A stretch of 64,000 nt of DNA from Anadara kagoshimensis (lineage: Eukaryota > Mollusca > Bivalvia > Arcoida > Arcidae): the NCBI GenBank assembly GCA_021292105.1, contig CM037867.1, positions 42,795,843 to 42,859,842 of the forward strand, given 5' to 3'. Position 1 is the first letter of the stretch, and each line of letters begins with the position of its first letter. The notes below the pieces were generated by a model. It ran no database searches, had not been told where the DNA came from, and saw only the letters and a list, made by a program, of their open reading frames with translations. Both the position numbers and the translations under genes were made by a program. Shown here piece after piece: positions 45,540-59,300 of this stretch.

Positions 45540-48500
45540 AGTCAAAGAAATGTTAGTGTGAGTCCAGGGAACAGCTGAAATTAGCGTAAATACAAAGGAC
45601 AGCTAACGTTAGTATACGCCAAAGAACGGCTAGTGGAAGGGTAAGCACAGGGAACAGCATATGTCAGTAAAACGTCCAAAGAACGGCTAGTGTAAGGGTA
45701 AGCATAGAGAACAGCTAATGTTAGTATACGTCCAAAGAACGGCTAGTGGAAGGGTAAGCACAGAGAACAGCTAATGTTAGTATACGTCCAAAGAACGGCT
45801 AGTGTAAGGGTAAGCACAGAGAACAGCTAATGTTAGTATACGACAAAAGAACGGCTAGTGGAAGGGTAAGCACAGGGAACAGCTAATGTTAGTATACGCC
45901 CAAAGAACGGCTAGTGTAAGAGTAAGCACAGAGAACAGTTAATGTTAGTATACGTCCAAAGAACGGCTAGTGTACGGGTACTCACAGGGAACAGCTAATG
46001 TTAGTATACGTCCAAAGAACGGCTAGTGTAAGGGTACTCACAGGTAACAGCTAATGTTAGTATACGTCCAAAGAACGGCTAGTGTACAGGTAAGCACAGG
46101 GAACAGCTAATGTTAGTATACGTCCAGGGGCGTAACTGGGGTGTTTATGATGTGGACGCCTAAAGAGGGCAGGGGGTTTGGGGGCCGCCCTGATGCGAAT
46201 TTTCGGCCCTCCAGGGCGCTATTTATCAGAATTTTTCTTATAATTTTATGCTATGCTGTGGTAGTTTTTGTCGTTCTTTTGAGGACTGGTTCATTCTTAA
46301 ACCTGAAGACGAGTTACAAGGGGATCTGATGTATGGCATAAGGACTACGAAAACAACACTCAATAATTGAGAAAGTCAAGTTAAAATGGGAGTTCAATTA
46401 ATGTAAATATATTCGTAAACGAAACGATGTGGACGTTTTTGCGTACAGACGTATGCCTGGCTACGCCCCTGACGTCCAAAGAACGGCTAGTGTAAGGGTA
46501 AACACTGGGAACAGCTAATGTTAGTATACGTCCAAAGAACGGCTAGTTTAAGGGTAATCACAGGGAACAGCTAATGTTAGTATACGTCCAAAGATCGGCT
46601 AGTTTACGGGTACTCACAAGGAACAGCTAATGTTAGTATACGTACAAAGAACGGCTAGTGTACGGGTAATCACAGGGAACAGCTAATGTTAGTATACGTC
46701 CAAAGAACGGCTAGTTTACGGGTACTCACAAGGAACAGCTAATGTTAGTATACGTCCAAAGAACGGCTAGTTTACGGGTACTCACAAGGAACAGCTAATG
46801 TTAGTATACGTCCAAAGAACGGCTAGTGTAAGGGTAAGCACTGGGAACAGCTAATGTTAGTATACGTCCAAAGAACGGCTAGTGTAAGGGTAAGCACTGG
46901 GAACAGCTAATGTTAGTATACGTCCAAAGAACGGCTAGTGTAAGGGTAAGCACTGGGAACAGCTAATGTTAGTATACGTCAAAAGAACGTCTAGTGTAAG
47001 GGTAAGCACAGGGAACAGCTAATGTTAGTATAAGTCCAAAGAACGGCTAGTTTACGGGTACTTACAAGGAACAGCTAATGTTAGTATACGTCCAAAGAAC
47101 GGCTAGTGTACGGGTAATCACAGGGAACAGCTAATGTTAGTATACGTCCAAAGAACGGCTAGTTTACGGGTACTCACAAGGAACAGCTAATGTTAGTATA
47201 CGTCCAAAGAACGGCTAGTGTAAGGGTAAGCACTGGGAACAGCTAATGTTAGTATACGTCAAAAGAACGTCTAGTGTAAGGGTAAGCACAGGGAACAGCT
47301 AATGTTAGTATAAGTCCAAAGAACGGCTAGTTTACGGGTACTCACAAGGAACAGCTAATGTTAGTATACGTTCAAAGAACGGCTAGTGTACGGGTAATCA
47401 CAGGGAACAGCAAATGTTAGTATACGTCCAAAGAACGGCTAGTTTACGGGTACTCACAAGGAACAGCTAATGTTAGTATACGTCCAAAGAACGGCTAGTG
47501 TAAGGGTAAGCACTGGGAACAGCTAATGTTAGTATACGTCCAAAGAACGGCTAGTGTAAGGGTAAGCACTGGGAACAGCTAATGTTAGTATACGTCCAAA
47601 GAACGGCTAGTGTAAGGGTAAGCACTGGGAACAGCTAATGTTAGTATACGTCAAAAGAACGTCTAGTGTAAGGGTAAGCACAGGGACCAGCTAATGTTAG
47701 TATAAGTCCAAAGAACGGCTAGTGTAAGGGTACTCACAGTGAACAGCTAATGTTAGTATACGTCGAAAGAACGGCTAGTGTAAGGGTAAGCACAGGGAAC
47801 AGCTAATGTTAGTATACGTCCAAAGAACGGCTAGTGTAAGGGTAAGCACAGGGAACAGCTAATGTTAGTGTACGTCCAAAGAACGGCTAGTGGAAGGGTA
47901 AGCACAGGGAACAGCTTATGTTAGTATACGTCCAAAGAACGGCTAGTGTAAGGCTACTCACAGGGAACAGCTAATGTTAGTATACGTCCAAAGAACGGCT
48001 TGTGTAAGGGTACTCACAGTGAACAGCTAATGTTAGTATACGTCCAAAGAACGGCTAGTGTAAGGGTAAGCACAGGGAACAGCTAATGTTAGTATACGTC
48101 CAAAGAACGGCTAGTGTAAGGGTAAGCACAGGGAACAGCTAATGTTAGTGTACGTCCAAAGAACGGCTAGTGGAAGGGTAAGCACAGGGAACAGCTAATG
48201 TTAGTATACGTCCAAAGAACGGCTAGTGTAAGAGTACTCACAGGAAACAGCTAATGTTAGTATACGTCCAAAGAACAGCTAGTGTAAGGCTACTCACAGG
48301 GAACAGCTAATGTTAGTATACGTCCAAAGAACGGCTTGTGTAAGGGTACTCACAGGGAACAGCTAATGTTAGTATACGTCCAAAGAACGGCTAGTGTACG
48401 GGTACTCACAGGGAAAAGCTAATGTTAGTATACGTCCAAAGAACGGCTAGTGTAAGGGTACTCACAGTGAACAGCTAATGTTAGTATACGTCCAAAAAAC

Positions 48501-51500
48501 GGCTAGTGTAATGGTAAGCACAGGGAACAGCTAATGTTAGTATACGTCCAAAGAACGGCTAGTGTACGAATACTCACAGGGAACAGCTAATGTTAGTATA
48601 CGTCCAAAGAAAGGCTAGTGTACGGTTAAGCACAGGGAACAGCTAATGTTAGTATACGTCCAAAGAACGGCTAGTGTAAGAGTACTCACAGGAAACAGCT
48701 AATGTTAGTATACGTCCAAAGAACGGCTAGTGTACGGGTACTCACAGGGAACAGCTAATGTTGAAATACGTCCAAAGAACGGCTAGTGTAAGGGTAAGCA
48801 CAGGAAACAGCTAATGTTAGTATACGTCCAAAGAACGGCTAGTGTAAGGGTACTCACAGGGAACAGCTAATCTTAGTATACGTCCAAAAAACGGCTAGTG
48901 TACGGGTAAGCACAGGGAACAGCTAATGTTAAAATACGTCCAAAGAACGGCTAGTGTAAGGGTAAGCACTGGGAACAGCTAATGTTAGTATACGTCCAAA
49001 GAACGGCTAGTGTAAGGGTAAGCACTGGGAACAGCTAATGTTAGTATACGTCCAAAGAACGGCTAGTGTAAGGGTAAGCACTGGGAACAGCTAATGTTAG
49101 TATACGTCAAAAGAACGTCTAGTGTAAGGGTAAGCACAGGGAACAGCTAATGTTAGTATAAGTCCAAAGAACGGCTAGTTTACGGGTACTCACAAGGAAC
49201 AGCTAATGTTAGTATACGTCCAAAGAACAGCTAGTGTACGGGTAATCACAGGGAACAGCTAATGTTAGTATACGTCCAAAGAGCGGCTAGTTTACGGGTA
49301 CTCACAAGGAACAGCTAATGTTAGTATACGTCCAAAGAACGGCTAGTTTACGGGTACTCACAAGGAACAGCTAATGTTAGTATACGTCCAAAGAACGGCT
49401 AGTGTAATGGTAAGCACAGGGAACAGCTAATGTTAGTATACGTCCAAAGAACGGCTAGTGTAAGGGTAAGCACAGGGAACAGCTAATGTTAGTGTACGTC
49501 CAAAGAACGGCTAGTGGAAGGGTAAGCACAGGGAACAGCTATGTTAGTATACGTCCAAAGAACGGCTAGTGTAAGGCTACTCACAGGGAACAGCTAATGT
49601 TAGTATACGTCCAAAGAACGGCTAGTGTACGGGTACTCACAGGGAAAAGCTAATGTTAGTATACGTCCAAAGAACGGCTAGTGTAAGGGACTCACAGTGA
49701 AACAGCTAATGTTAGTATACGTCCAAAAACGGCTAGTGTAAGACTCACAGGAACAGCTAATGTTAGTATACGTCCAAAGAACGGCTAGTGTACGGATACT
49801 CACAGGGAACAGCTAATGTTAGTATACGTCCAAAGAAGGCTAGTGTACGCTTAAGCACAGGGAACAGCTAATGTTAGTATACGTCCAAAGAACGGCTAGT
49901 GTAAGAGTACTCACAGGAAACAGCTAATGTTAGTATACGTCCAAAGAACGGCTAGTGTACGGGTACTCACAGGAACAGCTAATGTTGAAATATGTCCAAA
50001 GAACGGCTAGTGTAAGGGTAAGCACAGGAACAGCTAATGTTAGTATACGTCCAAAGAACGGCTAGTGTAAGGGCACTCACAGGAACAGCTAATGTTAGTA
50101 TACGTCCAAAAACGGCTAGTGTAATGGTAAGCAGGAACAGCTAATGTTAGTATACGTCCAAAGAACGGCTAGTGTACGGATACTCACAGGGAACAGCTAA
50201 TGTTAGTATACGTCCAAAGAAAGGCTAGTGTACGCTTAAGCACAGGGAACAGCTAATGTTAGTATACGTCCAAAGAACGGCTAGTGTAAGAGTACTCACA
50301 GGAAACAGCTAATGTTAGTATACGTCCAAAGAACGGCTAGTGTACGGGTACTCACAGGGAACAGCTAATGTTGAAATATGTCCAAAGAACGGCTAGTGTA
50401 CGGGTAAGCACAGGGAACAGCTAATGTTAAAATACGTCCAAAGAACGGCTAGTGTAAGGGTAAACACTGGGAACAGCTAATGTTAGTATACGTCCAAAGA
50501 ACGGCTTGTGTAAGGGTACTCACAGGAAACAGCTAATGTTAGTATACGCCCAAAGAACGGCTAGTGTAAGGGTACTCACAGGAAACAGCTAATGTTATTA
50601 TACGTCCAAAGAACGGCTAGTGTACGGGTAAGCACAGGGAACAGCTAATGTTAGTATACGTCCAAAGAACGGCTAGTGTAAGGGTAATCACAGGGAACAG
50701 CTAATGTTAGTATACGTCCAAAGAACGGCTAGTGTAAGGGTACTCACAGGGAACAGCTAATGTCAGTATACGTCCAAAAAACGGCTAGTGTAAGGGTAAG
50801 CACAGGGAACAGCTAATGTTAGTATACGTCCAAAGAACGGCTAGTGTAAAGGTACGCTAATGTTAGTATACGTCCAAAGAACGGCTAGTGTAAAGGTACG
50901 CTAATGTTAGTATACGTCTAAAGAACGGCTAGTGTAAAGTTACGCTAAGGTTAGTATACGTCCAAAGAACGGCTAGTGTAAGGGTAAGCACAGGGAACAG
51001 CTAATGTTAGTATACGTCCAAAGAACGGCTAGTGTAAGGGTAAGCACAGGGAACAGCTAATGTTAGTATACGTCCAAAGAACGGCTAGTGTAAGGGTAAG
51101 CACAGGGAACAGCTAATGTTAGTATACGTCCAAAGAACGGCTAGTGTAAGGGTACTCACAGGTAACAACTAATCTTAGTATACGCCCAAAGAACGGCTAG
51201 TGTACAGGTAAGCACAGGAACAGCTAATGTTAGTATACGTCCAAAGAACGGCTAGTGTACGGGTACTCACAGGGAACAGCTAATGTTAGTATACGTCCAA
51301 AGAACGGCTAGTGTACAGGTAAGCACAGAGAACAGCTAATGTTAGTATACGTCCAAAGAACGGCTAGTGTACGGGTACTCACAGGGAACAGCTAATGTTA
51401 GTATACGTCCAAAGAACGGCTAGTGTACGGGTAAGCACAGGGAACAGCTAATGTTGAAATACGTCCAAAGAACGGCTAGTGTAAGGGTAAGCACAGGAAA

Positions 51501-52652
51501 CAGCTAATGTTAGTATACGTCCAAAGAACGGCTAGTGTAAGGGTACTCACAGGGAACAGCTAATCTTAGTATACGTCCAAAGAACGGCTAGTGTACGGGT
51601 AAGCACAGGGAACAGCTAATGTTAAACGTCCAAAGAACGGCTAGTGTAAGGGTACTCACAGGGAACAGCTAATGTTAGTATACGTCCAAAGAACGGCTAG
51701 TGTAAGGGTACTCACAGGAAACAGCTAATGTTAGTATACGCCCAAAGAACGGCTAGTGTAAGGGTACTCACAGGAAACAGCTAATGTTAGTATACGTCCA
51801 AAGAACGGCTAGTGTACGGGTAAACACAGGGAACAGCTAATGTTAGTATACGTCCAAAGAACGGCTAGTGTAAGGGTAAGCACAGGGAACAGCTAATGTT
51901 AGTATACGTCCAAAGAACGGCTAGTGTAAGGGTACTCACAGGGAACAGCTAATGTTAGTATACGTCCAAAAAACGGCTAGTGTAAGGGTAAGCACAGGGA
52001 ACAGCTAATGTTAGTATACGTCCAAAGAACGGCTAGTGTAAAGGTACGCTAATGTTAGTATACGTCCAAAGAACGGCTAGTGTAAAGGTACGCTAATGTT
52101 AGTATACGTCTAAAGAACGGCTAGTGTAAAGTTACGCTAAGGTTAGTATACGTCCAAAGAACGGCTAGTGTAAGGGTAAGCACAGGGAACAGCTAATGTT
52201 AGTATACGTCCAAAGAACGGCTAGTGTAAGGGTAAGCACAGGGAACAGCTAATGTTAGTATACGTCCAAAGAACGGCTAGTGTAAGGGTAAGCACAGGGA
52301 ACAGCTAATGTTAGTATACGTCCAAAGAACGGCTAGTGTAAGGGTACTCACAGGTAACAACTAATCTTAGTATACGTCCAAAGAACGGCTAGTGTACAGG
52401 TAAGCACAGGGAACAGCTAATGTTAGTATACGTCCAAAGAACGGCTAGTGTACGGGTACTCACAGGGAACAGCTAATGTTAGTATACGTCCAAAGAACGG
52501 CTAGTGTACAGGTAAGCACAGGGAACAGCTAATGTTAGTATACGTCCAAAGAACGGCTAGTGTACGGGTACTCACAGGGAACAGCTAATGTTAGTATACG
52601 TCCAAAGAACGGCTAGTGTACGGGTAAGCACAGGGAACAGCTAATGTTAACA
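45540..52652. repeat. 56-bp minisatellite (dimer of 28-bp units), about 120 units
   Basis: Unit ACAGCTAATGTTAGTATACG, then TCCAAAGAACGGCTAGTGTA, then AGGGTAAGCACAGGGA. The two 28-bp halves (ACAGCTAATGTTAGTATACG... and ACGGCTAGTGTAAGGGTAAG...) are themselves related. Short 38-bp deletion variants (GTGTAAAGGTACGCTAATG) occur in two places. Interrupted by a transposon at 46125-46471. No coding capacity. Confidence 0.98.
46125..46471. mobile_element. 347-bp DNA transposon inserted in the 56-bp array
   Basis: Terminal inverted repeats CAGGGGCGTA (46125) and TACGCCCCTG (ending 46471), with further partial symmetry inside. It is flanked on both sides by ACGTC (46120-46124 and 46472-46476), part of the interrupted repeat unit, giving a clean 5-bp target-site duplication. 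The ends resemble hAT-type elements, although those more often duplicate 8 bp. No transposase. Confidence 0.85.
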
Positions 52653-54110
52653 TAAGAAAGGGGAAAGGGTAATGTTAGTGTAGGTTCAGAGAGCAGCTAT
52701 TGCTTGTGTAAGCCAAGTAAACAGCTAATGTTAGTGTAAGCCAAGTAAACAGCTAATGTTGGTGTAAGTCCAGTAAACAGCTAATGTTGTGGCCAAGTAA
52801 ACAGCTAATGTTGGTGTAAGTCCAGTAAACAGCTAATGTTGGTGTAAGTCCAGTAAACAGCTAATGTTAGTGTAAGCCAAGTAAACAGCTAATGTTGGTG
52901 TAAGTCCAGTAAACAGCTAATGTTAGTGTAAGCCAAGTAAACAGCTAATGATGGTGTAAGTCCAGTAAACAGCTAATGTTGGTGTAAGTCCAGTAAACAG
53001 CTAATGTTAGTGTAAGCCAAGTAAACAGCTAATGTTGGTGTAAGTCCAGTAAACAGCTAATGTTATTGTAAGCCAAGTAAACAGCTAATGGTGGTGTAAG
53101 TCCAGTAAACAGCTAATGTTGGTGTAAGTCCAGTAAACAGCTAATGTTGGTGTAAGCCCAGTAAACAGCTAATGTTGGTGTAAGTCCAGTAAACAGCTAA
53201 TGTTAGTGTAAGCCAAGTAAACAGCTAATGTTAGTGTAATCCAAGTAAACAGCTAATGTTAGTGTAAGCCAAGTAAACAGCTAATGTTGGTGTAAGCCAA
53301 GTAAACAGCTAATGTTAGTATAAGTCCAGTAAACAGCTAATGTTAGTGTAAGCCAAGAAAACAGCTAATGTTGGTGTAAGTCCAGTAAACAGCTAATGTT
53401 GGTGTAAGTCCAGTAAACAGCTAATGTTGGTGTAAGTCCAGTAAACAGCTAATGTTGGTGCAAGTCCAGTAAACAGCTAATGTTAGTGTAAGTCTAGTAA
53501 ACAGCTAATGTTAGTGTAAGCCAAGTAAACAGCTAATGTTGGTGTAAGCCAAGTAAACAGCTAATGTTGGTGTAAGTCCAGTAAACAGCTCATGTTGGTG
53601 TAAGTCCAGTAAACAGCTCATGTTAGTGTAAGTCCAGTAAACAGCTAATGTTGGTGTAAGTCAAGTAAACAGCTAATGTTGGTGTAAGTCCAGTAAACAG
53701 CTAATGTTGGTGTAAGTCCAGTAAACAGCTAATGTTAGTGTAAGTCCAGTAAACAGCTAATGTTAGTGTAAGCCAAGTAAACAGCTAATGTTAGTGTAAG
53801 CCCAGTAAACAGCTAATGTTAGTGTAAGCCAAGTAAACAGCTAATGTTGGTGTAAGCCAAGTAAACAGCTAATGTTGGTGTAAGTCCAGTAAACAGCTAA
53901 TGTTGGTGTAAGTCCAGTAAACAGCTAATGTTGGTGTAAGCCAAGTAAACAGCTAATGTTGGTGTAAGTCCAGTAAACAGCTAATGTTGGTGTAAGTCCA
54001 GTAAACAGCTAATGTTGGTGTAAGCCAAGTAAACAGCTAATGTTAGTGTAAGTCCAGTAAACAGCTAATGTTGGTGTAAGTCCAGTAAACAGCTAATGTT
54101 AGTATTCAAA
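52653..54110. repeat. 28-bp monomer array, about 50 units
   Basis: Unit ACAGCTAATGTTGGTGTAAG plus TCCAGTAA, with GCCAAGTAA variants. It is the same family as the adjoining 56-bp array, organised as monomers. Confidence 0.97.
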
Positions 54111-54660
54111 ACCCAAGTAACAGCTACTATGTCCAAGATAACAGCTAATGTTAGTATAAGTCAAAGGAACAGCTAATTATAATGTTATTATAAGTCAAAG
54201 AGACAGATAATGTTAGTATAAGTCAAAGGAACACCTAATGTTATTATAAGTTAAAGGAACACCTAATGTTATTATAAGTCAAAGGAACACCTAATGTTAT
54301 TATAAGTCAAAGAGACAGATAATGTTAGTATAAGTCAAAGGAACACCTAATGTTATTATAAGTTAAAGGAACACCTAATGTTATTATAAGTCAAAGGAAC
54401 ACCTAATGTTATTATTAGTCAAAGGAACAGCTACTGTTATTATAAGTCAAAGGAACACCTAATGTTATTATTAGTCAAAGGAACACCCAATGTTATTATA
54501 AGTCAAAGGAACAGCTAATGTTAGTATAAGTTCAAGGAACGGCTAATGTAAATCTAACTCTAGAGAACGGTAAATGTTCTTGAAAGTACAAGAAATAGTA
54601 AACTTACATCCTCAGGGAACGGCTAAGATTTTCGTTAACAAAGAAAACTGATGATGCTTT
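54111..54660. repeat. Diverged 28-bp units, right margin of the satellite
   Basis: Units such as ACACCTAATGTTATTATAAG plus TCAAAGGA keep the 28-bp period, then decay into unique sequence around 54600-54660. Confidence 0.93.
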
Positions 54661-55284
54661 GTTAATAATCACGAGAGTAGCTAATGTGGGGGAACGGTAG
54701 GACGATGTATATATATTCTGTTTTGTCAATTTACTCATTTTTCACTTATTTTTACCCAGTTTTTGGGGTATTTTCATTAAAAACAAAGTTGTTGTTCCTA
54801 CATTTAACTTATTTCATACTTTCCCCTGAGACAGATCTCATGAGTATGAATAAATACAGAGCAAACAAACTATATTACAGTGTTCATATAAGAAAGTTTT
54901 GATAATTTTTGTTGTTTTTCTTAGGCAAATCCATAATGAAGAATTTTGGTTAAAAGTGGTACCCTATCAATGTTTTTCAAACAAAGAGAACTTAAATACA
55001 GCTTTTGCCAGAAAAATGATTGTAAAAATGCATATTAAAGAATTTTGAAAAACTTAAGTAGATCTGGCAATGTGTATTAACTTTGTAAAGTCAATTTCTA
55101 GACCTTCTCCATTTTCTCCATACTGTGACTAACGTCATTTGTCTTTTTTCACTCATACAATACTCTAAAATTACCTGTCATAAATACATAATATTTTCAC
55201 ACAATATATTGGGGTATTTATTTTAAAAATGTTATTATTTTAGTAGAACAAGTTGACGTATATACAATCCTTAAATCACACAAT
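54661..55284. other. No recognisable feature
   Basis: AT-rich; a 72-codon ORF at 54684 has no support. Confidence 0.5.
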
Positions 55285-55425
55285 CGTTACAGTTACAGTC
55301 CAACCCGCCTTAAAGGTCGACTCTATATAAGGGCTATCATTATTTGAACCTGTATGGAAAGGCCACCTGTCCATAAAGATAACTGTTAATGGTTCCCTTT
55401 ATAGACAGGTTGGTTGTATATTAAA
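55285..55425. repeat. Second copy of the interspersed repeat seen at 12200
   Basis: ACAGTCCAACCCGCCTTAAA, TATTTGAACCTGTATGGAAA, GGCCACCTGTCCATAAAG and CTTTATAGACAGGTTGG occur in the same order as at 12.2-12.4 kb. Confidence 0.65.
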
Positions 55426-55577
55426 TCTTTTTAAGTATGCCATCAGAAATGGAAACAAAATGTATAATGAAAATTTTAATGACATTACCAAGATTACTGA
55501 ATAACATATATAGCAGGTAGTTTAATAATATTACCGAAAACACTGTTATTGTAATTACCAGAGATCAAACGAAAGAT

Positions 55578-55600
55578 CACACACACACACACACACACAC
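55578..55600. repeat. CA microsatellite
   Basis: (CA)n followed by a short CG-alternating stretch. The rest of 55426-55929 is non-coding; TACTAGTAGCCAGTTAC occurs twice, 58 bp apart (55689 and 55747). Confidence 0.9.
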
Positions 55601-55929
55601 CTTCGCGCGCGCACCTTGTAGAATTGTTAGTAGTTTGTTCCAGTGTTAATTAAAAACTTGGATTTTACCTGATTTTAACATGATAATTTACTAGTAGCCA
55701 GTTACTTTTGGAAGAAAAGTTAGGTACTAGTGGAAGAAAAATTACCTACTAGTAGCCAGTTACGTGTGGAAAAAGGGTAGCTACAAGTAGCTAGCTCCTT
55801 GTTAGAGAGGCTGCTGGTTACTTTGAAAAAAGTATCATTTTATAGCAACTTATGTAAGTATAACTACCTACTTACGGAATTTAGAAATGGGTCACTACTT
55901 CTCAAGACTCTGAAAAATTGTACCACGAA

Positions 55930-56170
55930 TATAGTCCCAATACGTTTTATATCTACCTAACATTCAAGACGATTGGACTTTTTGTTACAGGTCTCAGTGT
56001 CGTGACACAGTACACCAGTTTTAAGTTTTTTCCGAAGGACCCTGTGACTTTCATTTCTAATTGCTCAGTACTTAACGAAAGAATAGTCGCTACCTATTTC
56101 AAAGTCTTGATAGACCTGGTCGGTGTTCGGACTCACGGAGCGAGCACTCGATTAACTAAGCTACCGATTA
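55930..56170 (-). mobile_element. tRNA-derived SINE, diverged copy
   Basis: GTGACTTTCATTTCTAATTG, AACGAAAGAATAGTCGCTAC and the tRNA-like end CGGAGCGAGCACTCGATTAA follow the order of the SINE at 34.4-34.8 kb, with internal deletions that remove the left end and part of the B-box region. The plus-strand ORF here is a shadow. Confidence 0.75.
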
Positions 56171-56339
56171 TATTTATTCTACCTTCAAAAACATTTTAAT
56201 TATGGTAAATGACAAAATCAGAATTTAATGAGGTATTACATCAAAGGGTTTTAAAATCGGTGGTCAAAATAGAAAGAGAAAAATAGCACAAAGCGAAACA
56301 ACAAAATTGAGAGAACAAAGGACGAACAAATCAACTTAA

Positions 56340-59300
56340 AACATGAAAGACAAAATACGGCAAGCTAGTGAAAGTGAAAAGACGAAATACGGCAAGCTAG
56401 TGAAAGTAAAAAGACGAAATACGGCAAGCTATTGAAAGTTAAAAGACGAAATACGGCAAGCTAGTGAAAGTGAAAAGATGAAATACGGCAAGCTGGTGAA
56501 AGTGAAAAGACAAAATACGGCAAACTAGTGAAAGTGAAAAGACGAAATACGGCAAACTAGTGAAAGTGAAAAGACGAAATACGGCAAACTAGTGAAAGTG
56601 AAAAGACACAATACGGCAAGCTGGTGAAAGTGAAAAGACGAAATACGGCAAGCTAGTAAAAGTGAAAAGACGAAATACGGCAAGCTAGTGAAAGTGAAAA
56701 GATGAAATACGGCAAGCTAGTGAAAGTGAAAAGACGAAATACGGCAAACTAGTGAAAGTGAAAAGACGAAATACGGCAAACTAGTGAAAGTGAAAAGACA
56801 CAATACGGCAAGCTGGTGAAAGTGAAAAGACAAAATACGGCAAACTAGTAAAAGTGAAAAGATGAAATACGGCAAGCTAGTAAAAGTGAAAAGACGAAAT
56901 ACGGCAAGCTAGTGAAAGTGAAAAGACGAAATACGGCAAGCTAGTAAAAGTAAAAAGACGAAATACGGCAAGCTAGTGAAAGTGAAAAGACGAAATATGG
57001 CAAGCTAGTGAAAGTGAAAAGACGAAATACGGCAAGCTAGTGAAAGTAAAAAGACGAAATACGGCAAGCTAGTGAAAGTAAAAAGACGAAATACGGCAAG
57101 CTAGTAAAAGTGAAAAGACGAAATACGGCAAGCTGGTGAAAGTGAAAAGACGAAATACGGCAAGCTAGTGAAAGTGAAAAGATGAAATACGGCAAGCTAG
57201 TAAAAGTGAAAAGACGAAATACGGCAAGCTAGTAAAAGTGAAAAGACGAAATACGGCAAGCTAGTGAAAGTCAAAAGACGAAATACGGCAAGCTGGTGAA
57301 AGTGAAAAGATGAAATACGGCAAACTAGTGAAAGTGAAAAGACGAAATACGGCAAGCTAGTGAAAGTGAAAAGACGAAATACGGCAAGCTAGTAAAAGTG
57401 AAAAGACGAAATACGGCAAGCTAGTAAAAGTGAAAAGACGAAATATGGCAAGCTGGTGAAAGTGAAAAGATGAAATACGGCAAGCTAGTAAAGTGAAAAG
57501 ACGAAATACGGCAAGCTAGTAAAAGTGAAAAGACGAAATACGGCAAGCTAGTGAAAGTCAAAAGACGAAATACGGCAAGCTGGTGAAAGTGAAAAGATGA
57601 AATACGGCAAACTAGTGAAAGTGAAAAGACGAAATACGGCAAACTAGTGAAAGTGAAAAGACACAATACGGCAAGCTGGTGAAAGTGAAAAGACAAAATA
57701 CGGCAAACTAGTAAAAGTGAAAAGATGAAATACGGCAAGCTAGTAAAAGTGAAAAGACGAAATACGGCAAGCTAGTGAAAGTGAAAAGACGAAATACGGC
57801 AAGCTAGTGAAAGTGAAAAGACGAAATACGGCAAGCTAGTAAAAGTGAAAAGACGAAATACGGCAAGCTAGTAAAAGTGAAAAGACGAAATACGGCAAGC
57901 TAGTGAAAGTGAAAAGACGAAATACGGCAAGCTAGTGAAAGTAAAAAGACGAAATACGGCAAGCTATTGAAAGTTAAAAGACGAAATACGGCAAACTAGT
58001 GAAAGTGAAAAGATGAAATACGGCAAGCTGGTGAAAGTGAAAAGACAAAATACGGCAAACTAGTGAAAGTGAAAAGACGAAATACGGCAAACTAGTGAAA
58101 GTGAAAAGACGAAATACGGCAAACTAGTGAAAGTGAAAAGACACAATACGGCAAGCTGGTGAAAGTGAAAAGACGAAATACGGCAAGCTAGTAAAAGTGA
58201 AAAGACGAAATACGGCAAGCTAGTGAAAGTGAAAAGATGAAATACGGCAAGCTAGTGAAAGTGAAAAGACGAAATACGGCAAACTAGTGAAAGTGAAAAG
58301 ACGAAATACGGCAAACTAGTGAAAGTGAAAAGACACAATACGGCAAGCTGGTGAAAGTGAAAAGACAAAATACGGCAAACTAGTAAAAGTGAAAAGATGA
58401 AATACGGCAAGCTAGTAAAAGTGAAAAGACGAAATACGGCAAGCTAGTGAAAGTGAAAAGACGAAATACGGCAAGCTAGTGAAAGTGAAAAGACGAAATA
58501 CGGCAAACTAGTGAAAGTGAAAAGACGAAATATGGCAAGCTAGTGAAAGTGAAAAGACGAAATACGGCAAGCTAGTGAAAGTAAAAAGACGAAATACGGC
58601 AAGCTAGTGAAAGTGAAAAGACGAAATACGGCAAGCTGGTGAAAGTGAAAAGACGAAATACGGCAAGCTAGTGAAAGTGAAAAGATGAAATACGGCAAGC
58701 TAGTAAAAGTGAAAAGACGAAATACGGCAAGCTAGTAAAAGTGAAAAGACGAAATACGGCAAGCTAGTGAAAGTCAAAAGACGAAATACGGCAAGCTGGT
58801 GAAAGTGAAAAGATGAAATACGGCAAACTAGTGAAAGTGAAAAGACGAAATACGGCAAGCTAGTGAAAGTGAAAAGACGAAATACGGCAAGCTAGTAAAA
58901 GTGAAAAGACGAAATACGGCAAGCTAGTAAAAGTGAAAAGACGAAATATGGCAAGCTGGTGAAAGTGAAAAGATGAAATACGGCAAGCTAGTAAAAGTGA
59001 AAAGACGAAATACGGCAAGCTAGTAAAAGTGAAAAGACGAAATACGGCAAGCTGGTGAAAGTCAAAAGACGAAATACGGCAAGCTGGTGAAAGTGAAAAG
59101 ATGAAATACGGCAAACTAGTGAAAGTGAAAAGACGAAATACGGCAAACTAGTGAAAGTGAAAAGACACAATACGGCAAGCTGGTGAAAGTGAAAAGACAA
59201 AATACGGCAAACTAGTAAAAGTGAAAAGATGAAATACGGCAAGCTAGTAAAAGTGAAAAGACGAAATACGGCAAACTAGTGAAAGTGAAAAGACGAAATA

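Noticed and set aside
57421-59242. F/H/L/S-rich repeat ORFs on the minus strand
   Set aside because: Products of the 32-bp array; three units make 96 bp, so the frame repeats every three units.
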